Positions 21,532 to 29,815 of a stretch of 35,571 bases of DNA are shown here, in pieces. Position numbers and translations under genes: made by a program. Under the pieces are notes generated by a model, which did no database searches, was not told the origin of the DNA, and saw only the letters and a program-made list of their open reading frames with translations. Source of the DNA: a virus; IMG/VR virus record IMGVR_UViG_3300000229_000002, positions 1 through 35,571 of that record, one strand, 5' to 3'. How positions within the stretch are numbered: the stretch's first letter is position 1; every line of letters begins with the position of its first letter.

Positions 21532-22726
21532 GATTCAACTCCTGCTGTTCCCCAAGGGGATTGATAAACTTCCATTTGAACAACTTAGCCTTAGGATCCC
21601 ATATAGGTCCGCTGACCTTCTTTCCTCCAAGCTGTATCGCAGCGGCTTCAAACTTATTGAGCCTGTGTTTGGCTACCCAGAAGTTGTATTCTGGAGAACC
21701 AGGTAGATGGCCCTGTATAAGAAGGGGCTTTAGCTCATCCTTCGTAGGATTGAGTGTATTTAGCCATTTCGTAGTCGTTAGATCGCTCCAGTTCTTGATG
21801 GTTAGCTCTTGCTTCTGTTGAATGGCCCGCTCGCCAAGATTGAGTGCTCCAGCCTTCTGATACTCTACTAGCTTATTCCAAAATGCAGGATCCTTCATAG
21901 CCCTATCAATCAACTGCATCGTCGAATTAGAAGTCATAGTCTTTGCAAATTCCTCAGGAGAGATTATCTGCTGGCCGGTCTGCTTACGTAAGTACATAGC
22001 ATAAGAATAAGCCTTCATACTACCAGGCAACTTTCCCCATTGATCAAGAGATAGCTGTCCTACGCCAGGCAATTCGACAGGCATTAAGGTGTCCTTGGCT
22101 GCCTGAGTGCCCTTGGCTGCCTGAGTTCCCTTTGCTATATTGACCAACGCCTCCCAATATGCGTTTTGATAAAGATCACGCACTCTCTTTCGTTCCAGGT
22201 CGGAGCCAGTCAGGCCTAGAGTTATAGCTTCGTTAATATCTTTCGGGGTTAGGCCTGCCAGGCTAAGATCGTTAAAATTGCCAGGCAGGCCAGCGGAAGG
22301 GTTTACGATACCTTGTTGACCTCCTACCTGAGAAGTATCCTGAGAAGGCTGCATGGCCTGTGCGATTTCGGTGCCAAAGGCTCCTGCAGGCCCAGTGAGT
22401 GTCATATTACTCCCGTCACTCCTTATCGAGGTACCAGTTTTTCCAAGAAAGGAGGCAAGAGCGCCCTTTCCAAAACTCCCTAGTCCCTGTGGCTGTGTCT
22501 GTCCTTGTGTCTGTGCAGTGCTATCAGGCTTACCTCCTAGACCAAGTAGCCTTTGTATTAATGCTAATTGATTTCTAGAAGAGATCCCTTGCACAGCTGC
22601 TCCACCGAGGGCCTGTGCGACAGGATTACCATATTCCTTTCCCATCGCACCGCCTGCTGATCCCATCAGATGTAGAACATCAGGGTTAGATAGGAACTTA
22701 TCAAGACCTTCAATACCGAAGTCCAT
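21521..22726 (-). CDS. Probable internal virion protein, 401 aa
   Basis: Not recognised as a named family. The N-terminal half is Gly/Ala/Gln-rich with low-complexity TQTQGQTQPQG, and contains a small tandem repeat (GTQAAK twice, about residues 200-213). The C-terminal half is helical and charged. Position, between the giant transglycosylase protein and the glycine-zipper protein, points to a second ejection or internal core protein. GGAGGTG precedes the ATG, and copy 9 of the dispersed element sits just before that ribosome binding site. Confidence 0.75.
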   Translation of the reverse strand: MDFGIEGLDKFLSNPDVLHLMGSAGGAMGKEYGNPVAQALGGAAVQGISSRNQLALIQRLLGLGGKPDSTAQTQGQTQPQGLGSFGKGALASFLGKTGTSIRSDGSNMTLTGPAGAFGTEIAQAMQPSQDTSQVGGQQGIVNPSAGLPGNFNDLSLAGLTPKDINEAITLGLTGSDLERKRVRDLYQNAYWEALVNIAKGTQAAKGTQAAKDTLMPVELPGVGQLSLDQWGKLPGSMKAYSYAMYLRKQTGQQIISPEEFAKTMTSNSTMQLIDRAMKDPAFWNKLVEYQKAGALNLGERAIQQKQELTIKNWSDLTTTKWLNTLNPTKDELKPLLIQGHLPGSPEYNFWVAKHRLNKFEAAAIQLGGKKVSGPIWDPKAKLFKWKFINPLGEQQELNLGQ

Positions 22727-22736
22727 GAAACACCTC

Positions 22737-22751
22737 CGTCAAAATTTAACC
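22737..22751. promoter_or_regulatory. Dispersed 15-bp element, copy 9
   Basis: CGTCAAAATTTAACC, followed by ATAG. On the minus strand it ends directly at the GGAGG ribosome binding site of the 401-residue gene. Confidence 0.7.
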
Positions 22752-22756
22752 ATAGT

Positions 22757-23737
22757 TTAACTAAGAAGTCCTGAGGCAAACCCTAGCACTCCACCTACAA
22801 CAGCTCCCACAGGACCGCCTGCCAGACCTCCAGCTGCTGCGCCGGAGAGAGCTCCACCGATCATGGAACCAACTCGTGACCCTGTTCGCAATCCCTCTCC
22901 TTGATTAACAGCCGTGCCGGCGATAGAGCCTAGCACATTGCTACCAAACTTAAATACCTCTAAATCCCACAGGCCGTCTACTTCTACGATCTTCAGATTA
23001 ACATCAGCTTCTTCTTTCTTAGCTACAATCTTCAAACGATTGGCCTCGATCGTTAGGGCAGAGAGCTGATACTGATATTGTAATTTTAACTTGATGACAG
23101 CTAGTGCAGTCTCAGAAAACATGCTAGTGTGCATACCAGCAGCAAACTTCGCCTGCTGTAATCGAAGCTCTCCTGCGACTTTAGCCGTTTGATCGACTAC
23201 CGCTTTGTCTATAATACTCTTCCCAATAGGAAACGCTGAGCTTACTACAGCTCCTATATCACGCATCCCAGCTTCGAACTTAGGTATCTGATTAACTGTA
23301 ACTGCACTAACCAAGTCAGCATTAGCCTGATTCGTAAGGTCAGTTATTACATCGTCAAAATCAGCTATCGCATCAGCCACTCGACTGTCGTCGAGGATGC
23401 TAGTTACTAATGTATCTAATCCTGTGCCTTGGCTAAGTAGATCTACTAAATCATCTAGATCGCCAGATGCTGTCAGGATAGCAGCAACTTCCACATCTGG
23501 ATCATACGCAGTCTCTGCTGCATACGGCGAGTTTCCAAATGCTGCATTCATAGCATCGACCACGGATAAGGTAGGTGTATCAGTCCCGTTGTGATCTAAG
23601 ACTTGGCCATGAAAGGTTTTCATATAACCCGGATAATCAACTTTACCAGACGAACCTCCACCGCCGCCGGAAGAACCACCTCCGCCCATCAAAGGGAACT
23701 TTGCCAGATACTTATCAAATGGTTCAGAGAATCTCAT
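22757..23737 (-). CDS. Virion protein with C-terminal glycine zipper, 326 aa
   Basis: The N-terminus has a glycine-serine run (GGGGSSGGGGGSSGK) near residue 18. The middle is helical, with alternating Val/Ala/Asp and a long charged helix near 200-250. The last ~45 residues are a Gly/Ala-rich hydrophobic segment (GGALSGAAAGGLAGGPVGAV) typical of glycine-zipper membrane-inserting helices. Such segments fit a protein that forms part of an ejection channel. The start overlaps the stop of the GNAT-like gene (ATGA). Role inferred from segment type and neighbours. Confidence 0.78.
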   Translation of the reverse strand: MRFSEPFDKYLAKFPLMGGGGSSGGGGGSSGKVDYPGYMKTFHGQVLDHNGTDTPTLSVVDAMNAAFGNSPYAAETAYDPDVEVAAILTASGDLDDLVDLLSQGTGLDTLVTSILDDSRVADAIADFDDVITDLTNQANADLVSAVTVNQIPKFEAGMRDIGAVVSSAFPIGKSIIDKAVVDQTAKVAGELRLQQAKFAAGMHTSMFSETALAVIKLKLQYQYQLSALTIEANRLKIVAKKEEADVNLKIVEVDGLWDLEVFKFGSNVLGSIAGTAVNQGEGLRTGSRVGSMIGGALSGAAAGGLAGGPVGAVVGGVLGFASGLLS

Positions 23738-24186
23738 GACTCATCATCCTCCGTAATAGGGATAGAGACAAACGAAGAAACGTTCCCTCCGAATTGAAGC
23801 ACTTTGTCGATTATTAACTTATTATCCGTGTAGCCGACTATGGCTCTACATCTGTTCTTAGCTCCCCATTTAGCTAATGCTACCAGGCCGTGCCTCCAGG
23901 TCTTATGACTAACGTCAGTACCGTAGAGAGAATAGATCAAGAGATTCCTAATCCCCATTACGTCATCTCTTATTATCTCTGTTATCACTACACCTTCAAA
24001 CACTCGCTCATTAGCTCTTTTCTCATATGCTATCCAACACTGTGCTTTCCCGCTAAGTAGGGAGGATAAGAGCTGATTAGAATCATAGATTCTTCTATCT
24101 ACAGAAGGAGGAATAGATTCCTCGAACGCGTATCTGACATAGTCCCAGAGAGTAGCTATCTGATCAGGCAGTAGCTGAGTAATCAT
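23734..24186 (-). CDS. GNAT-like virion-cluster protein, 150 aa
   Basis: The pattern of an N-terminal helix, a central beta strand pair (CWIAYEKRAN, VFEGVVITEIIRDD) and a later WRHGLVALAKWGAKNRCRAI helix, then a strand pair, looks like an N-acetyltransferase fold. Similar GNAT-like proteins (Gp13/DUF2833 type) occur in the tail region of T7-like phages, where they have no proven enzymatic role. The acetyl-CoA loop is weak here, so activity is doubtful. Both ends overlap neighbours by four bases. Confidence 0.6.
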   Translation of the reverse strand: MITQLLPDQIATLWDYVRYAFEESIPPSVDRRIYDSNQLLSSLLSGKAQCWIAYEKRANERVFEGVVITEIIRDDVMGIRNLLIYSLYGTDVSHKTWRHGLVALAKWGAKNRCRAIVGYTDNKLIIDKVLQFGGNVSSFVSIPITEDDES

Positions 24187-25565
24187 CCTATTTGACCCCT
24201 CGGCGGCGGAGCATAGATTCCACGGATAGATCGTAGATCCGTCATCTTGTATCGAACTTTTATATAACTAACTACAGTATCCGAAGTCACTCCGGTGATC
24301 TTTAATCTTAACTTAAACACCGTGCCAGCGATGATCAGATTGACTATTCCTTGAGCATTCTCACTGACCCAAACTGTTGTGCCAGAATTATCCTTATCCA
24401 TTATCCAGTCTATGGCTACCAACGCTTCATCATAATTAGTGATTCCTAATTCTACCACGAAGATAGTTTTACTTCCTCTAAAACCAAAGTCTATATGCTC
24501 TGTGACTAAATAAGGATCCCTTCCATCATCTGTATCAGGAATCATGTACTGTGAGTTCTCACTATACCATATAGAAGAAGGATGCTGGAAGACCTCGGTC
24601 AGTCCATAAGGTGAATAGAGAAAAGTAATAGTCCCGTTGCTAACATAGAAATCCCTCGCAGATTGGTTATAGCTAACTATTATATCCTTGCCAGCTAATC
24701 TAGAAATATATTCCTTATAGCCCAAAACGTTTACGCCCTTGTTAGTTACTTCACAGAGCTCGTAATTAGAATTAACGAATAGATGGTGTAGGATACTTCC
24801 ACTGACTGCTCCTTTGTTGACTATTCCTACCTCATAGAGTTCCTTGAATCCAAAAGTGGCAGCAGGATCAGCAACAGGAACCATGCCTGTTATACCTTCG
24901 CTTCCGTAAACTATTACCAGATCACCGAGCCTTTTGACGTGTTGCACTATGCCGCCGAAAGGATCACGCCTAAAGCCTGCTGTGTTCTTCTCATCTGGCG
25001 TGAAGTCGAGTTCACCTATCTTCGACCAGATGATGTAGTGTTCATCGCAATCGTACCAGGAACTAGTTACTCCGCCTCCTACTGCCTGTCCCTTGAAGTT
25101 ACATATAGTTCCCATCAAAGGAACCTTTGTTTGTGCGAGGGCTAGTACCCAAGTATCTGTTAAAGTGTCTCTATATATGGTAACCTTTCCATTTACCATA
25201 AGAGCATATTCACCAAAGTCAGCTAGCTCAACACGGGAACCTTGGCCGTAGGCTACGAAGTCCAGGTGATGTAATAGTACTATCGTATCATGGTCTTTGC
25301 TTACCTGATAGATCCTATCTTCGGCGAGGGATAGATCCCTAACTACTAATATGTTATACTTTTCATCAGCTAAGAATTGAGGAAAGGGCCAAGCAGTAGA
25401 AATGTCTAAGATCAATGGATTAGAGAGCAAATCATAGCCCTCGAGCCAGAGCTTTCCACATCTAAAGCCAAGGCATTCTGTCAGAGCCTGAGCACCAATG
25501 GGAACTTTCTCGGCTCCTAAGCCATTCTTTAGCATCTCAGCTATTGATAATTCTAATTCCCTCAT
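24183..25565 (-). CDS. Probable tail nozzle/beta-propeller tail protein, 460 aa
   Basis: A long beta-rich protein with repeated strand-turn blocks (YNILVVRDLSLAEDRIYQV, GGIVQHVKRLGDLVIVYGSE, TEHIDFGFRGSKTIFVVELG), which fits propeller-type nozzle or DNA-stabilising tail proteins of short-tailed phages. No named motif decides between tubular protein B and P22 gp10-like types. Gene order, after the adaptor and before the ejection proteins, supports a tail nozzle. The ATG overlaps the stop of the 45-residue basic protein. Confidence 0.72.
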   Translation of the reverse strand: MRELELSIAEMLKNGLGAEKVPIGAQALTECLGFRCGKLWLEGYDLLSNPLILDISTAWPFPQFLADEKYNILVVRDLSLAEDRIYQVSKDHDTIVLLHHLDFVAYGQGSRVELADFGEYALMVNGKVTIYRDTLTDTWVLALAQTKVPLMGTICNFKGQAVGGGVTSSWYDCDEHYIIWSKIGELDFTPDEKNTAGFRRDPFGGIVQHVKRLGDLVIVYGSEGITGMVPVADPAATFGFKELYEVGIVNKGAVSGSILHHLFVNSNYELCEVTNKGVNVLGYKEYISRLAGKDIIVSYNQSARDFYVSNGTITFLYSPYGLTEVFQHPSSIWYSENSQYMIPDTDDGRDPYLVTEHIDFGFRGSKTIFVVELGITNYDEALVAIDWIMDKDNSGTTVWVSENAQGIVNLIIAGTVFKLRLKITGVTSDTVVSYIKVRYKMTDLRSIRGIYAPPPRGQIG

Positions 25566-25699
25566 TTCTTTTTCTTTCCTCTCTTAGGCTCCCATCCAAG
25601 ATTTCTCAGAGCTCCATAAACATAAGCATCGAAATGCTTACCCCTAAGTCCTTTTTTCCTAGCTGACTTCTGTAGTTGGCGCTCTAGTTTCTTCGGCAT
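25562..25699 (-). CDS. Small very basic protein, 45 aa
   Basis: A clear small gene with GAGGAGG before the ATG. It is rich in Lys and Arg at both ends (MPKKLERQLQKSARKKG, then KRGKKKK) with a conserved-looking core HFDAYVYGALRNLGW. I recall short phage proteins with a similar DAYVYG core but know no function. It overlaps the upstream gene by 41 bases and the tail gene by four, so it is packed into the virion operon and may bind DNA or the acidic inner surface of the virion. Confidence 0.75.
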   Translation of the reverse strand: MPKKLERQLQKSARKKGLRGKHFDAYVYGALRNLGWEPKRGKKKK

Positions 25700-26174
25700 C
25701 GGCTGTTACCTCCTCGAGTGCTAATTTCTTTACGTCGATGATAGATATATCAGGAACCCATAAGAAGGCAATCCAGATATTACCGACCCTAGGTTCTTCG
25801 GCCACGGCATTCCTGAACTTTATCTCGACTCTATCCTTAGCCTTAGTGATAAAGTCAAGAATAGTTGCTACCGATTGTTTTTTAAGAGTGATAGATCTGG
25901 TCATCTTATCCAGGCCGGAAGAGATAGTTGTATCTACTACCACTCCGCTTTTAGGAAGCGTCTCCACATGAACATAAAGATCAGATATCTTTCCTTTCCC
26001 GGCAAACATAAACCTTATAGGTATATCAGGATCATCTATGAATGCCGACATGGGAATAGGAGATATCAATCCCTGCTTGTTTACTTGATAAGGTAATCTA
26101 AGGCGACTAAGAATAACATCAATAGATGAAATCTGGTCCTCTATAGTATCACCTTTTACCAATCTCCGTTTCAT
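25659..26174 (-). CDS. Hypothetical structural-cluster protein, 171 aa
   Basis: Not recognised. It starts with a basic stretch, then has beta-rich segments (IRFMFAGKGKISDLYVHVET, RNAVAEEPRVGNIWIAFLWV) of the kind seen in small tail or head-completion proteins. The C-terminal tail ETRAPTTEVS resembles the Thr/Pro/Ala tracts of other virion proteins here. GGAGGGG precedes the ATG. It lies between the adaptor and the 45-residue basic protein. Confidence 0.72.
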   Translation of the reverse strand: MKRRLVKGDTIEDQISSIDVILSRLRLPYQVNKQGLISPIPMSAFIDDPDIPIRFMFAGKGKISDLYVHVETLPKSGVVVDTTISSGLDKMTRSITLKKQSVATILDFITKAKDRVEIKFRNAVAEEPRVGNIWIAFLWVPDISIIDVKKLALEEVTADAEETRAPTTEVS

Positions 26175-26175
26175 G

Positions 26176-26898
26176 TTACCCCTCCATTTGATCTACTTCG
26201 GCAATTAGTTCTTCCACTAAATCGAAACCTATAGTAGCTATGTCTCTGGAAATAACTGCTTCCCAGTCATTGACTCCTTGAGTATTTCTATTGATCACCT
26301 CTACATACCTCATTGCAGCCATTATTAGTAACATAGGATGAGCTACTGACCAATAGTTCTCATCCGTGTCTGCGTCCAACGACGTGTTGTAGAACAATCC
26401 TACTATTTCAACCGATAGCAATTCATCGGCAGGAGGAGCTATCAAGATTGAGTTGAATAGATGAGCATCTCCAGTTGGGATATCTACAAAGCCGATGAAG
26501 GACTCTATATCTCCGACTTCAGCATCCTCAGGAATGTACCGAGTGAGGGTAGGAGCATAATAGAGTGGATCACCAGTATCACGCTCAGATGGCATTTCGC
26601 TCATGTATTCAGATCTGAGGTCCTGTAGTCTTTTCTTTTCCAGTTGCCAGCGCTCAGTGGTAGAGGAAACCCATACTTCCTTTATTGCCCTGCAGTATTC
26701 GAACTGTACTCCCCAAAGGCCTGCCTGGAGCCAGACGAAACGAGAGGCCCAGGATTTCTGATTTTCATCTAAACGATCTAGATACCTCGATCCCTCGTTG
26801 ATGTAGAAGTTAGCTCCATTGTCTGAGCCGTCTAGATTAACCAAGTCATGCCGGCCAGAAATAGTACGAAACTGCTGACGAATTTGGAGAAGGTTCAT
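26176..26898 (-). CDS. Head-tail adaptor protein, 240 aa
   Basis: Joins the portal to the short tail. The opening pattern (FRTISGRHDLVNLDGSDNGA, then FYINEGSRYLDRL) is typical of phage adaptor or tubular A-type proteins, and the later helices with LLIMAAMRYVEVINRN agree. Length is in the usual range. It follows the capsid group and precedes the tail genes, as expected. GGTGG serves as ribosome binding site. Confidence 0.8.
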   Translation of the reverse strand: MNLLQIRQQFRTISGRHDLVNLDGSDNGANFYINEGSRYLDRLDENQKSWASRFVWLQAGLWGVQFEYCRAIKEVWVSSTTERWQLEKKRLQDLRSEYMSEMPSERDTGDPLYYAPTLTRYIPEDAEVGDIESFIGFVDIPTGDAHLFNSILIAPPADELLSVEIVGLFYNTSLDADTDENYWSVAHPMLLIMAAMRYVEVINRNTQGVNDWEAVISRDIATIGFDLVEELIAEVDQMEG

Positions 26899-26899
26899 A

Positions 26900-27277
26900 T
26901 TACCACCCTGATTTATTCATAGCCTTGATTTGTCTTTGCATATCTTGCTTAGATATAAAGTCTCTCATCGCTCCATAAGATTTATAATTCTTTCCAAACC
27001 ATTCAGCTTCAGCTGGAGTCATCTCAAGATACTCATTATTTTTCCTAGCATACTCATATGCTGAGTTTCGATCTAACAATTCTAGTTTACCAGCCCTATG
27101 AATTATATGAGGATATACTATAGCTTTATTTCCCTCAGTAACATGAGACGTCTTATGTGTCCCATATGCATCAGGGCCTAATTCCATAGTAGGATAATTA
27201 CTCGGATTAATAATTCTTTGCACAAAGTCCTTATTTTTATTAGCCTCAAGCAATTCAGCTAGCCATTCAGGGCTCAT
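26900..27277 (-). CDS. Small virion-cluster protein, 125 aa
   Basis: The ATG at 27277 is chosen because ACGGAG stands just upstream; a longer reading frame to 27424 would run backwards through the dispersed element and hairpin into the capsid gene. The protein has NPSNYPTMELGPDAYGTHKT and TPAEAEWFGKNYK, a pattern I recall from unnamed phage proteins near capsid genes. The ribosome binding site directly joins copy 10 of the element. Function unknown. Confidence 0.78.
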   Translation of the reverse strand: MSPEWLAELLEANKNKDFVQRIINPSNYPTMELGPDAYGTHKTSHVTEGNKAIVYPHIIHRAGKLELLDRNSAYEYARKNNEYLEMTPAEAEWFGKNYKSYGAMRDFISKQDMQRQIKAMNKSGW

Positions 27278-27286
27278 TTCAATCTC

Positions 27287-27301
27287 CGTAAAATTTGAAC
27301 C
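27287..27301. promoter_or_regulatory. Dispersed 15-bp element, copy 10
   Basis: CGTAAAATTTGAACC, followed by ATAG. On the minus strand it follows the capsid hairpin and runs into the GGAG of the 125-residue gene. Confidence 0.65.
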
Positions 27302-27335
27302 ATAGGGCAGGCAAAGGAGGAAACCTGCCCTATGG
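27300..27335 (-). terminator. Hairpin after major capsid gene (terminator or processing site)
   Basis: CCATAGGGCAGG (27300-27311) pairs perfectly over 12 bp with CCTGCCCTATGG (27324-27335). On the minus strand it starts 13 bases after the capsid stop and is followed by TTCAAATTTT, which is U-rich enough for a partial terminator. The loop on the mRNA carries CCUCC, complementary to a ribosome binding site. It would let capsid mRNA outnumber downstream tail mRNA. Confidence 0.6.
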
Positions 27336-27348
27336 GTTAGGTGTTTAA

Positions 27349-28641
27349 CTACGGAAGTACACTGTCCAACCCCACACCGTTGAGAACAGCATCTTTGACA
27401 GCATGATGATACTCGAGGCCACACTCAGTCAGCCATTCCTCTTCCGTTCCATCGACTCGACGAGAGTTATTGCCCTCTCCAACGGTCTTCCCACTCTCGC
27501 CGTAGAACGTAGTATCATCAACATAGCGATACTCGAGGTCCTTAGGCTCAAACAAGACCATCATGTTTCGAGTGGTAGAATCGAAAGAGAACAGAGGATG
27601 AGTTTTGAGATTAACCGTTCCAAAAGGAGTGACGATCTTTCTCACGTCCATGCCGTAGACATTCGGCACAGCCTCGATGTTGTACTGGCTGCCCGCCTGC
27701 ACCATACGCTGGATGCCCAGGAGTGCACCCGATCCACAGACAGCCAGGCGCTCAGAGCCACCATAACGGAAGATCTGCTCCAGCATAGTAGTCAGCCAGG
27801 TCTCACCACTGGTAAGCCAGGTATCACCGGCATAGGTAGTATTAACGGTAAAGTCATCACAGTTGGCCGTAGCATTAGTACGGATAAAGGGAATGAGACC
27901 CATAGTAGTACGTTCAGGCTTCCCATTGTCTCCGATGTTCTCCGTCCTAATCCCCCACCAGAAGGCGAGCTCTACCTCGATCCCATGCATCTCGAGAGCC
28001 TCTCGTTTGGCCTTCTGATAGTCGTCACCGGTACGGAGTTTGGTCTTCCGCGCCGTGCGAGTGATAGCCAGGGATGTACGGAAGATCTGAGTGTAATTGT
28101 AGTGAGAAGTCGGATTGAGTGCCACAGGATCAGGCATCACTCCGCCCTCGGGATTCACGTTCCCCATGATGAGGTAGTTGTCGCAATCGCTGAGGTCATG
28201 GGCAGTACTATTATCGTCGTCCTCCAGGAGTTTGACGGCCAAGACCCCGACAGTTCCAATAGTTACATTGGTAACTTTGCCAACGACATCTACAGTCCAG
28301 TCACTGGCATCACGGAGAAGAATCTGATGCCCGATACGAATACGGGCAGCATTAGAGGCAGAAATCACTACGTACAAGGTTTGACCAGCGGTGCCGCCGG
28401 ATGTGTAAGCAGTCAGTAAGTCAGGAGTAGTGAATACTCCAGTTACAGTACCTTGAGCCGTAGTGAATGTGTAAGTCCACCAGTTGAACTGTGGATCATC
28501 TACAGATTTGGAGCTCATAAGGGCACTCAATGCCGTAAGGGGCATCATGCCGTTGGGGTACAGATACATAATCTGTTGCCGCCAATTAGTTGGCCGCTGA
28601 TCAGTTACCCAGTCGCCAGTACCTCGCATTCCAAGAAACAT
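27349..28641 (-). CDS. Major capsid protein, 430 aa
   Basis: Builds the head shell, most likely with an HK97-type fold. Evidence is position (scaffold and decoration-like genes just before, adaptor after), length, and sequence character: an N-terminal arm followed by alternating beta segments, LAITRTARKTKLRTGDDY then a long helix KREALEMHGIEVELAFWWG, and later GTVNLKTHPLF. The pattern resembles phage capsid proteins of the DUF5309 type, which I cannot verify here. CGGAGGT precedes the ATG, with copy 11 of the dispersed element abutting it. A strong hairpin follows the stop, consistent with high expression. Confidence 0.82.
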   Translation of the reverse strand: MFLGMRGTGDWVTDQRPTNWRQQIMYLYPNGMMPLTALSALMSSKSVDDPQFNWWTYTFTTAQGTVTGVFTTPDLLTAYTSGGTAGQTLYVVISASNAARIRIGHQILLRDASDWTVDVVGKVTNVTIGTVGVLAVKLLEDDDNSTAHDLSDCDNYLIMGNVNPEGGVMPDPVALNPTSHYNYTQIFRTSLAITRTARKTKLRTGDDYQKAKREALEMHGIEVELAFWWGIRTENIGDNGKPERTTMGLIPFIRTNATANCDDFTVNTTYAGDTWLTSGETWLTTMLEQIFRYGGSERLAVCGSGALLGIQRMVQAGSQYNIEAVPNVYGMDVRKIVTPFGTVNLKTHPLFSFDSTTRNMMVLFEPKDLEYRYVDDTTFYGESGKTVGEGNNSRRVDGTEEEWLTECGLEYHHAVKDAVLNGVGLDSVLP

Positions 28642-28654
28642 GGTTTATACCTCC

Positions 28655-28669
28655 GGTTAAAATTTTACG
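28655..28669. promoter_or_regulatory. Dispersed 15-bp element, copy 11
   Basis: GGTTAAAATTTTACG, followed by TAG. On the minus strand it ends at the CGGAGG ribosome binding site of the major capsid gene. Identical to copy 6 in reverse complement. Confidence 0.72.
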
Positions 28670-28672
28670 TAG

Positions 28673-29068
28673 TTATGGAGCAGTAGTCGGATTTTCAGTC
28701 TCAGGAACTCTAGTATGAGGAGTTCCAGGCCAAAACTCAGGCACCGCAATCCAACGTAATCCATCACTGTATATCAGCACACCGTCACAAGGACGATTGA
28801 GTACAACATCAGCCTTCCAACACTCACTGTCACTGTTATTATCGCTGATAGTGACAGTATTTACCACATCAGCATCACGAGCGGTAATGCTGTAAAATCG
28901 ACCTTTGGCCTCAGCCACAGGAGGAAGTGTGATAGTGATGGCTCCAGTAACATTGTTCGCACTCGGACGCACTACATAGTCACGAGTGCTCATAGTGTAA
29001 TTAGCAATGGGATCGTGATACTTATCCACTACTTGCTGATCGTGTTGACGTGCCTTATCTTCCAACAT
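28673..29068 (-). CDS. Probable head decoration protein, 131 aa
   Basis: The ATG at 29068 is preferred because GGAGG lies upstream; an in-frame start seven codons earlier would overlap the scaffold gene. The protein is beta-rich (NVTGAITITLPPVAEAKGRF, YSITARDADVVNTVTI) and ends in a proline-threonine tail ENPTTAP. Its place between scaffold and capsid and its size fit a decoration or cement protein. No enzymatic motif is seen. Confidence 0.7.
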   Translation of the reverse strand: MLEDKARQHDQQVVDKYHDPIANYTMSTRDYVVRPSANNVTGAITITLPPVAEAKGRFYSITARDADVVNTVTISDNNSDSECWKADVVLNRPCDGVLIYSDGLRWIAVPEFWPGTPHTRVPETENPTTAP

Positions 29069-29072
29069 GAGT

Positions 29073-29804
29073 TTAATCCTCCAAAGCATTCATGGCCGCA
29101 ATCTCAGCCATTATGCCAGATAATTTTGGTGGTTCCTTAGGACCGCTCTTTCTCCTAGTTCCACCAGGGAGAGAAGGAGTCCGAGCCGGAGTCTTAGCCA
29201 CTTTTTGGAGCTTCAGAGCACTACGTACTCTGTCTCCAAGTTGATCGAATAGTTCCTGTACCGGCCTGTCTAGGTTCTCCGCCGCAAAGGCTTCATAGAT
29301 ATCTGCGACCTTAGCCGCATGCGCCTTGAGGTCAGGATTGTCTGCGTAGAATTGCCTAGTAGCCTCAGTCAGCGCAATATATGTACTAACGTTATTCCTC
29401 ACCACATCAGGGAGTTTCCTGAAAACATCCTCAACTGCATGGCTCCGAGCAGTCCTTACGCCTGCCTCATAGACTGCATTGAGAATCTTGTTCAGCTTTT
29501 CTTTAGTTAAATTATCTTCTAAATCCTCATCCTCGATTCCAGCTACGAAGTCCTGAGGCTCAATAGGAGCATCAGTACTAGGAGCCTCGGTAGCAGGCTT
29601 CTTCTTATTCGCCTCGTCTAACTTTCTCTCCAGCTCAAGTAAGCGCTGGGTTAAGGTATCATAAAGATCAATAGGTGTTTCGGTAGTAGGACCCTCAGTT
29701 GAAGGACTAGAGGTTCCAGGAGTCTCCGTCGATGGAGCAGTGGTTCCGCTGTCCACGGGTTCTAGCTTATTCATTTCCTTGATTTCATCAGCTAATCCGC
29801 TCAT
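29073..29804 (-). CDS. Capsid scaffold protein, 243 aa
   Basis: Guides shell assembly and leaves before DNA packaging. It is acidic and mostly helical, with a Thr/Pro/Ser tract (PSTETPGTSSPSTEGPTTET) near residues 24-45, a coiled-coil segment (LLELERKLDEANKKK) and a basic C-terminal part. The first and last ~15 residues carry the same motif: SGLADEIKEMNKLE at the start and SGIMAEIAAMNALE at the end. Such terminal motifs could be capsid contacts. AAGGAGG precedes the ATG, and it lies directly before the decoration and capsid genes. Confidence 0.8.
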   Translation of the reverse strand: MSGLADEIKEMNKLEPVDSGTTAPSTETPGTSSPSTEGPTTETPIDLYDTLTQRLLELERKLDEANKKKPATEAPSTDAPIEPQDFVAGIEDEDLEDNLTKEKLNKILNAVYEAGVRTARSHAVEDVFRKLPDVVRNNVSTYIALTEATRQFYADNPDLKAHAAKVADIYEAFAAENLDRPVQELFDQLGDRVRSALKLQKVAKTPARTPSLPGGTRRKSGPKEPPKLSGIMAEIAAMNALED

Positions 29805-29815
29805 AAATCCTCCTT

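Noticed and set aside
23080-23096. Element-like GTAATTTTAAC in the 326-aa gene
   Set aside because: Too few matches to the 15-bp core and no CTA/TAG flank; explained by Lys-Leu codons.
27278-27424. Upstream extension of the 125-aa gene to 27424
   Set aside because: It would read through the element and hairpin into the capsid gene; the ATG at 27277 has ACGGAG just upstream.
27403-28419. 338-codon open frame on the plus strand across the capsid gene
   Set aside because: It is the antisense shadow of the major capsid gene, has no ribosome binding site and its translation has no protein-like composition.
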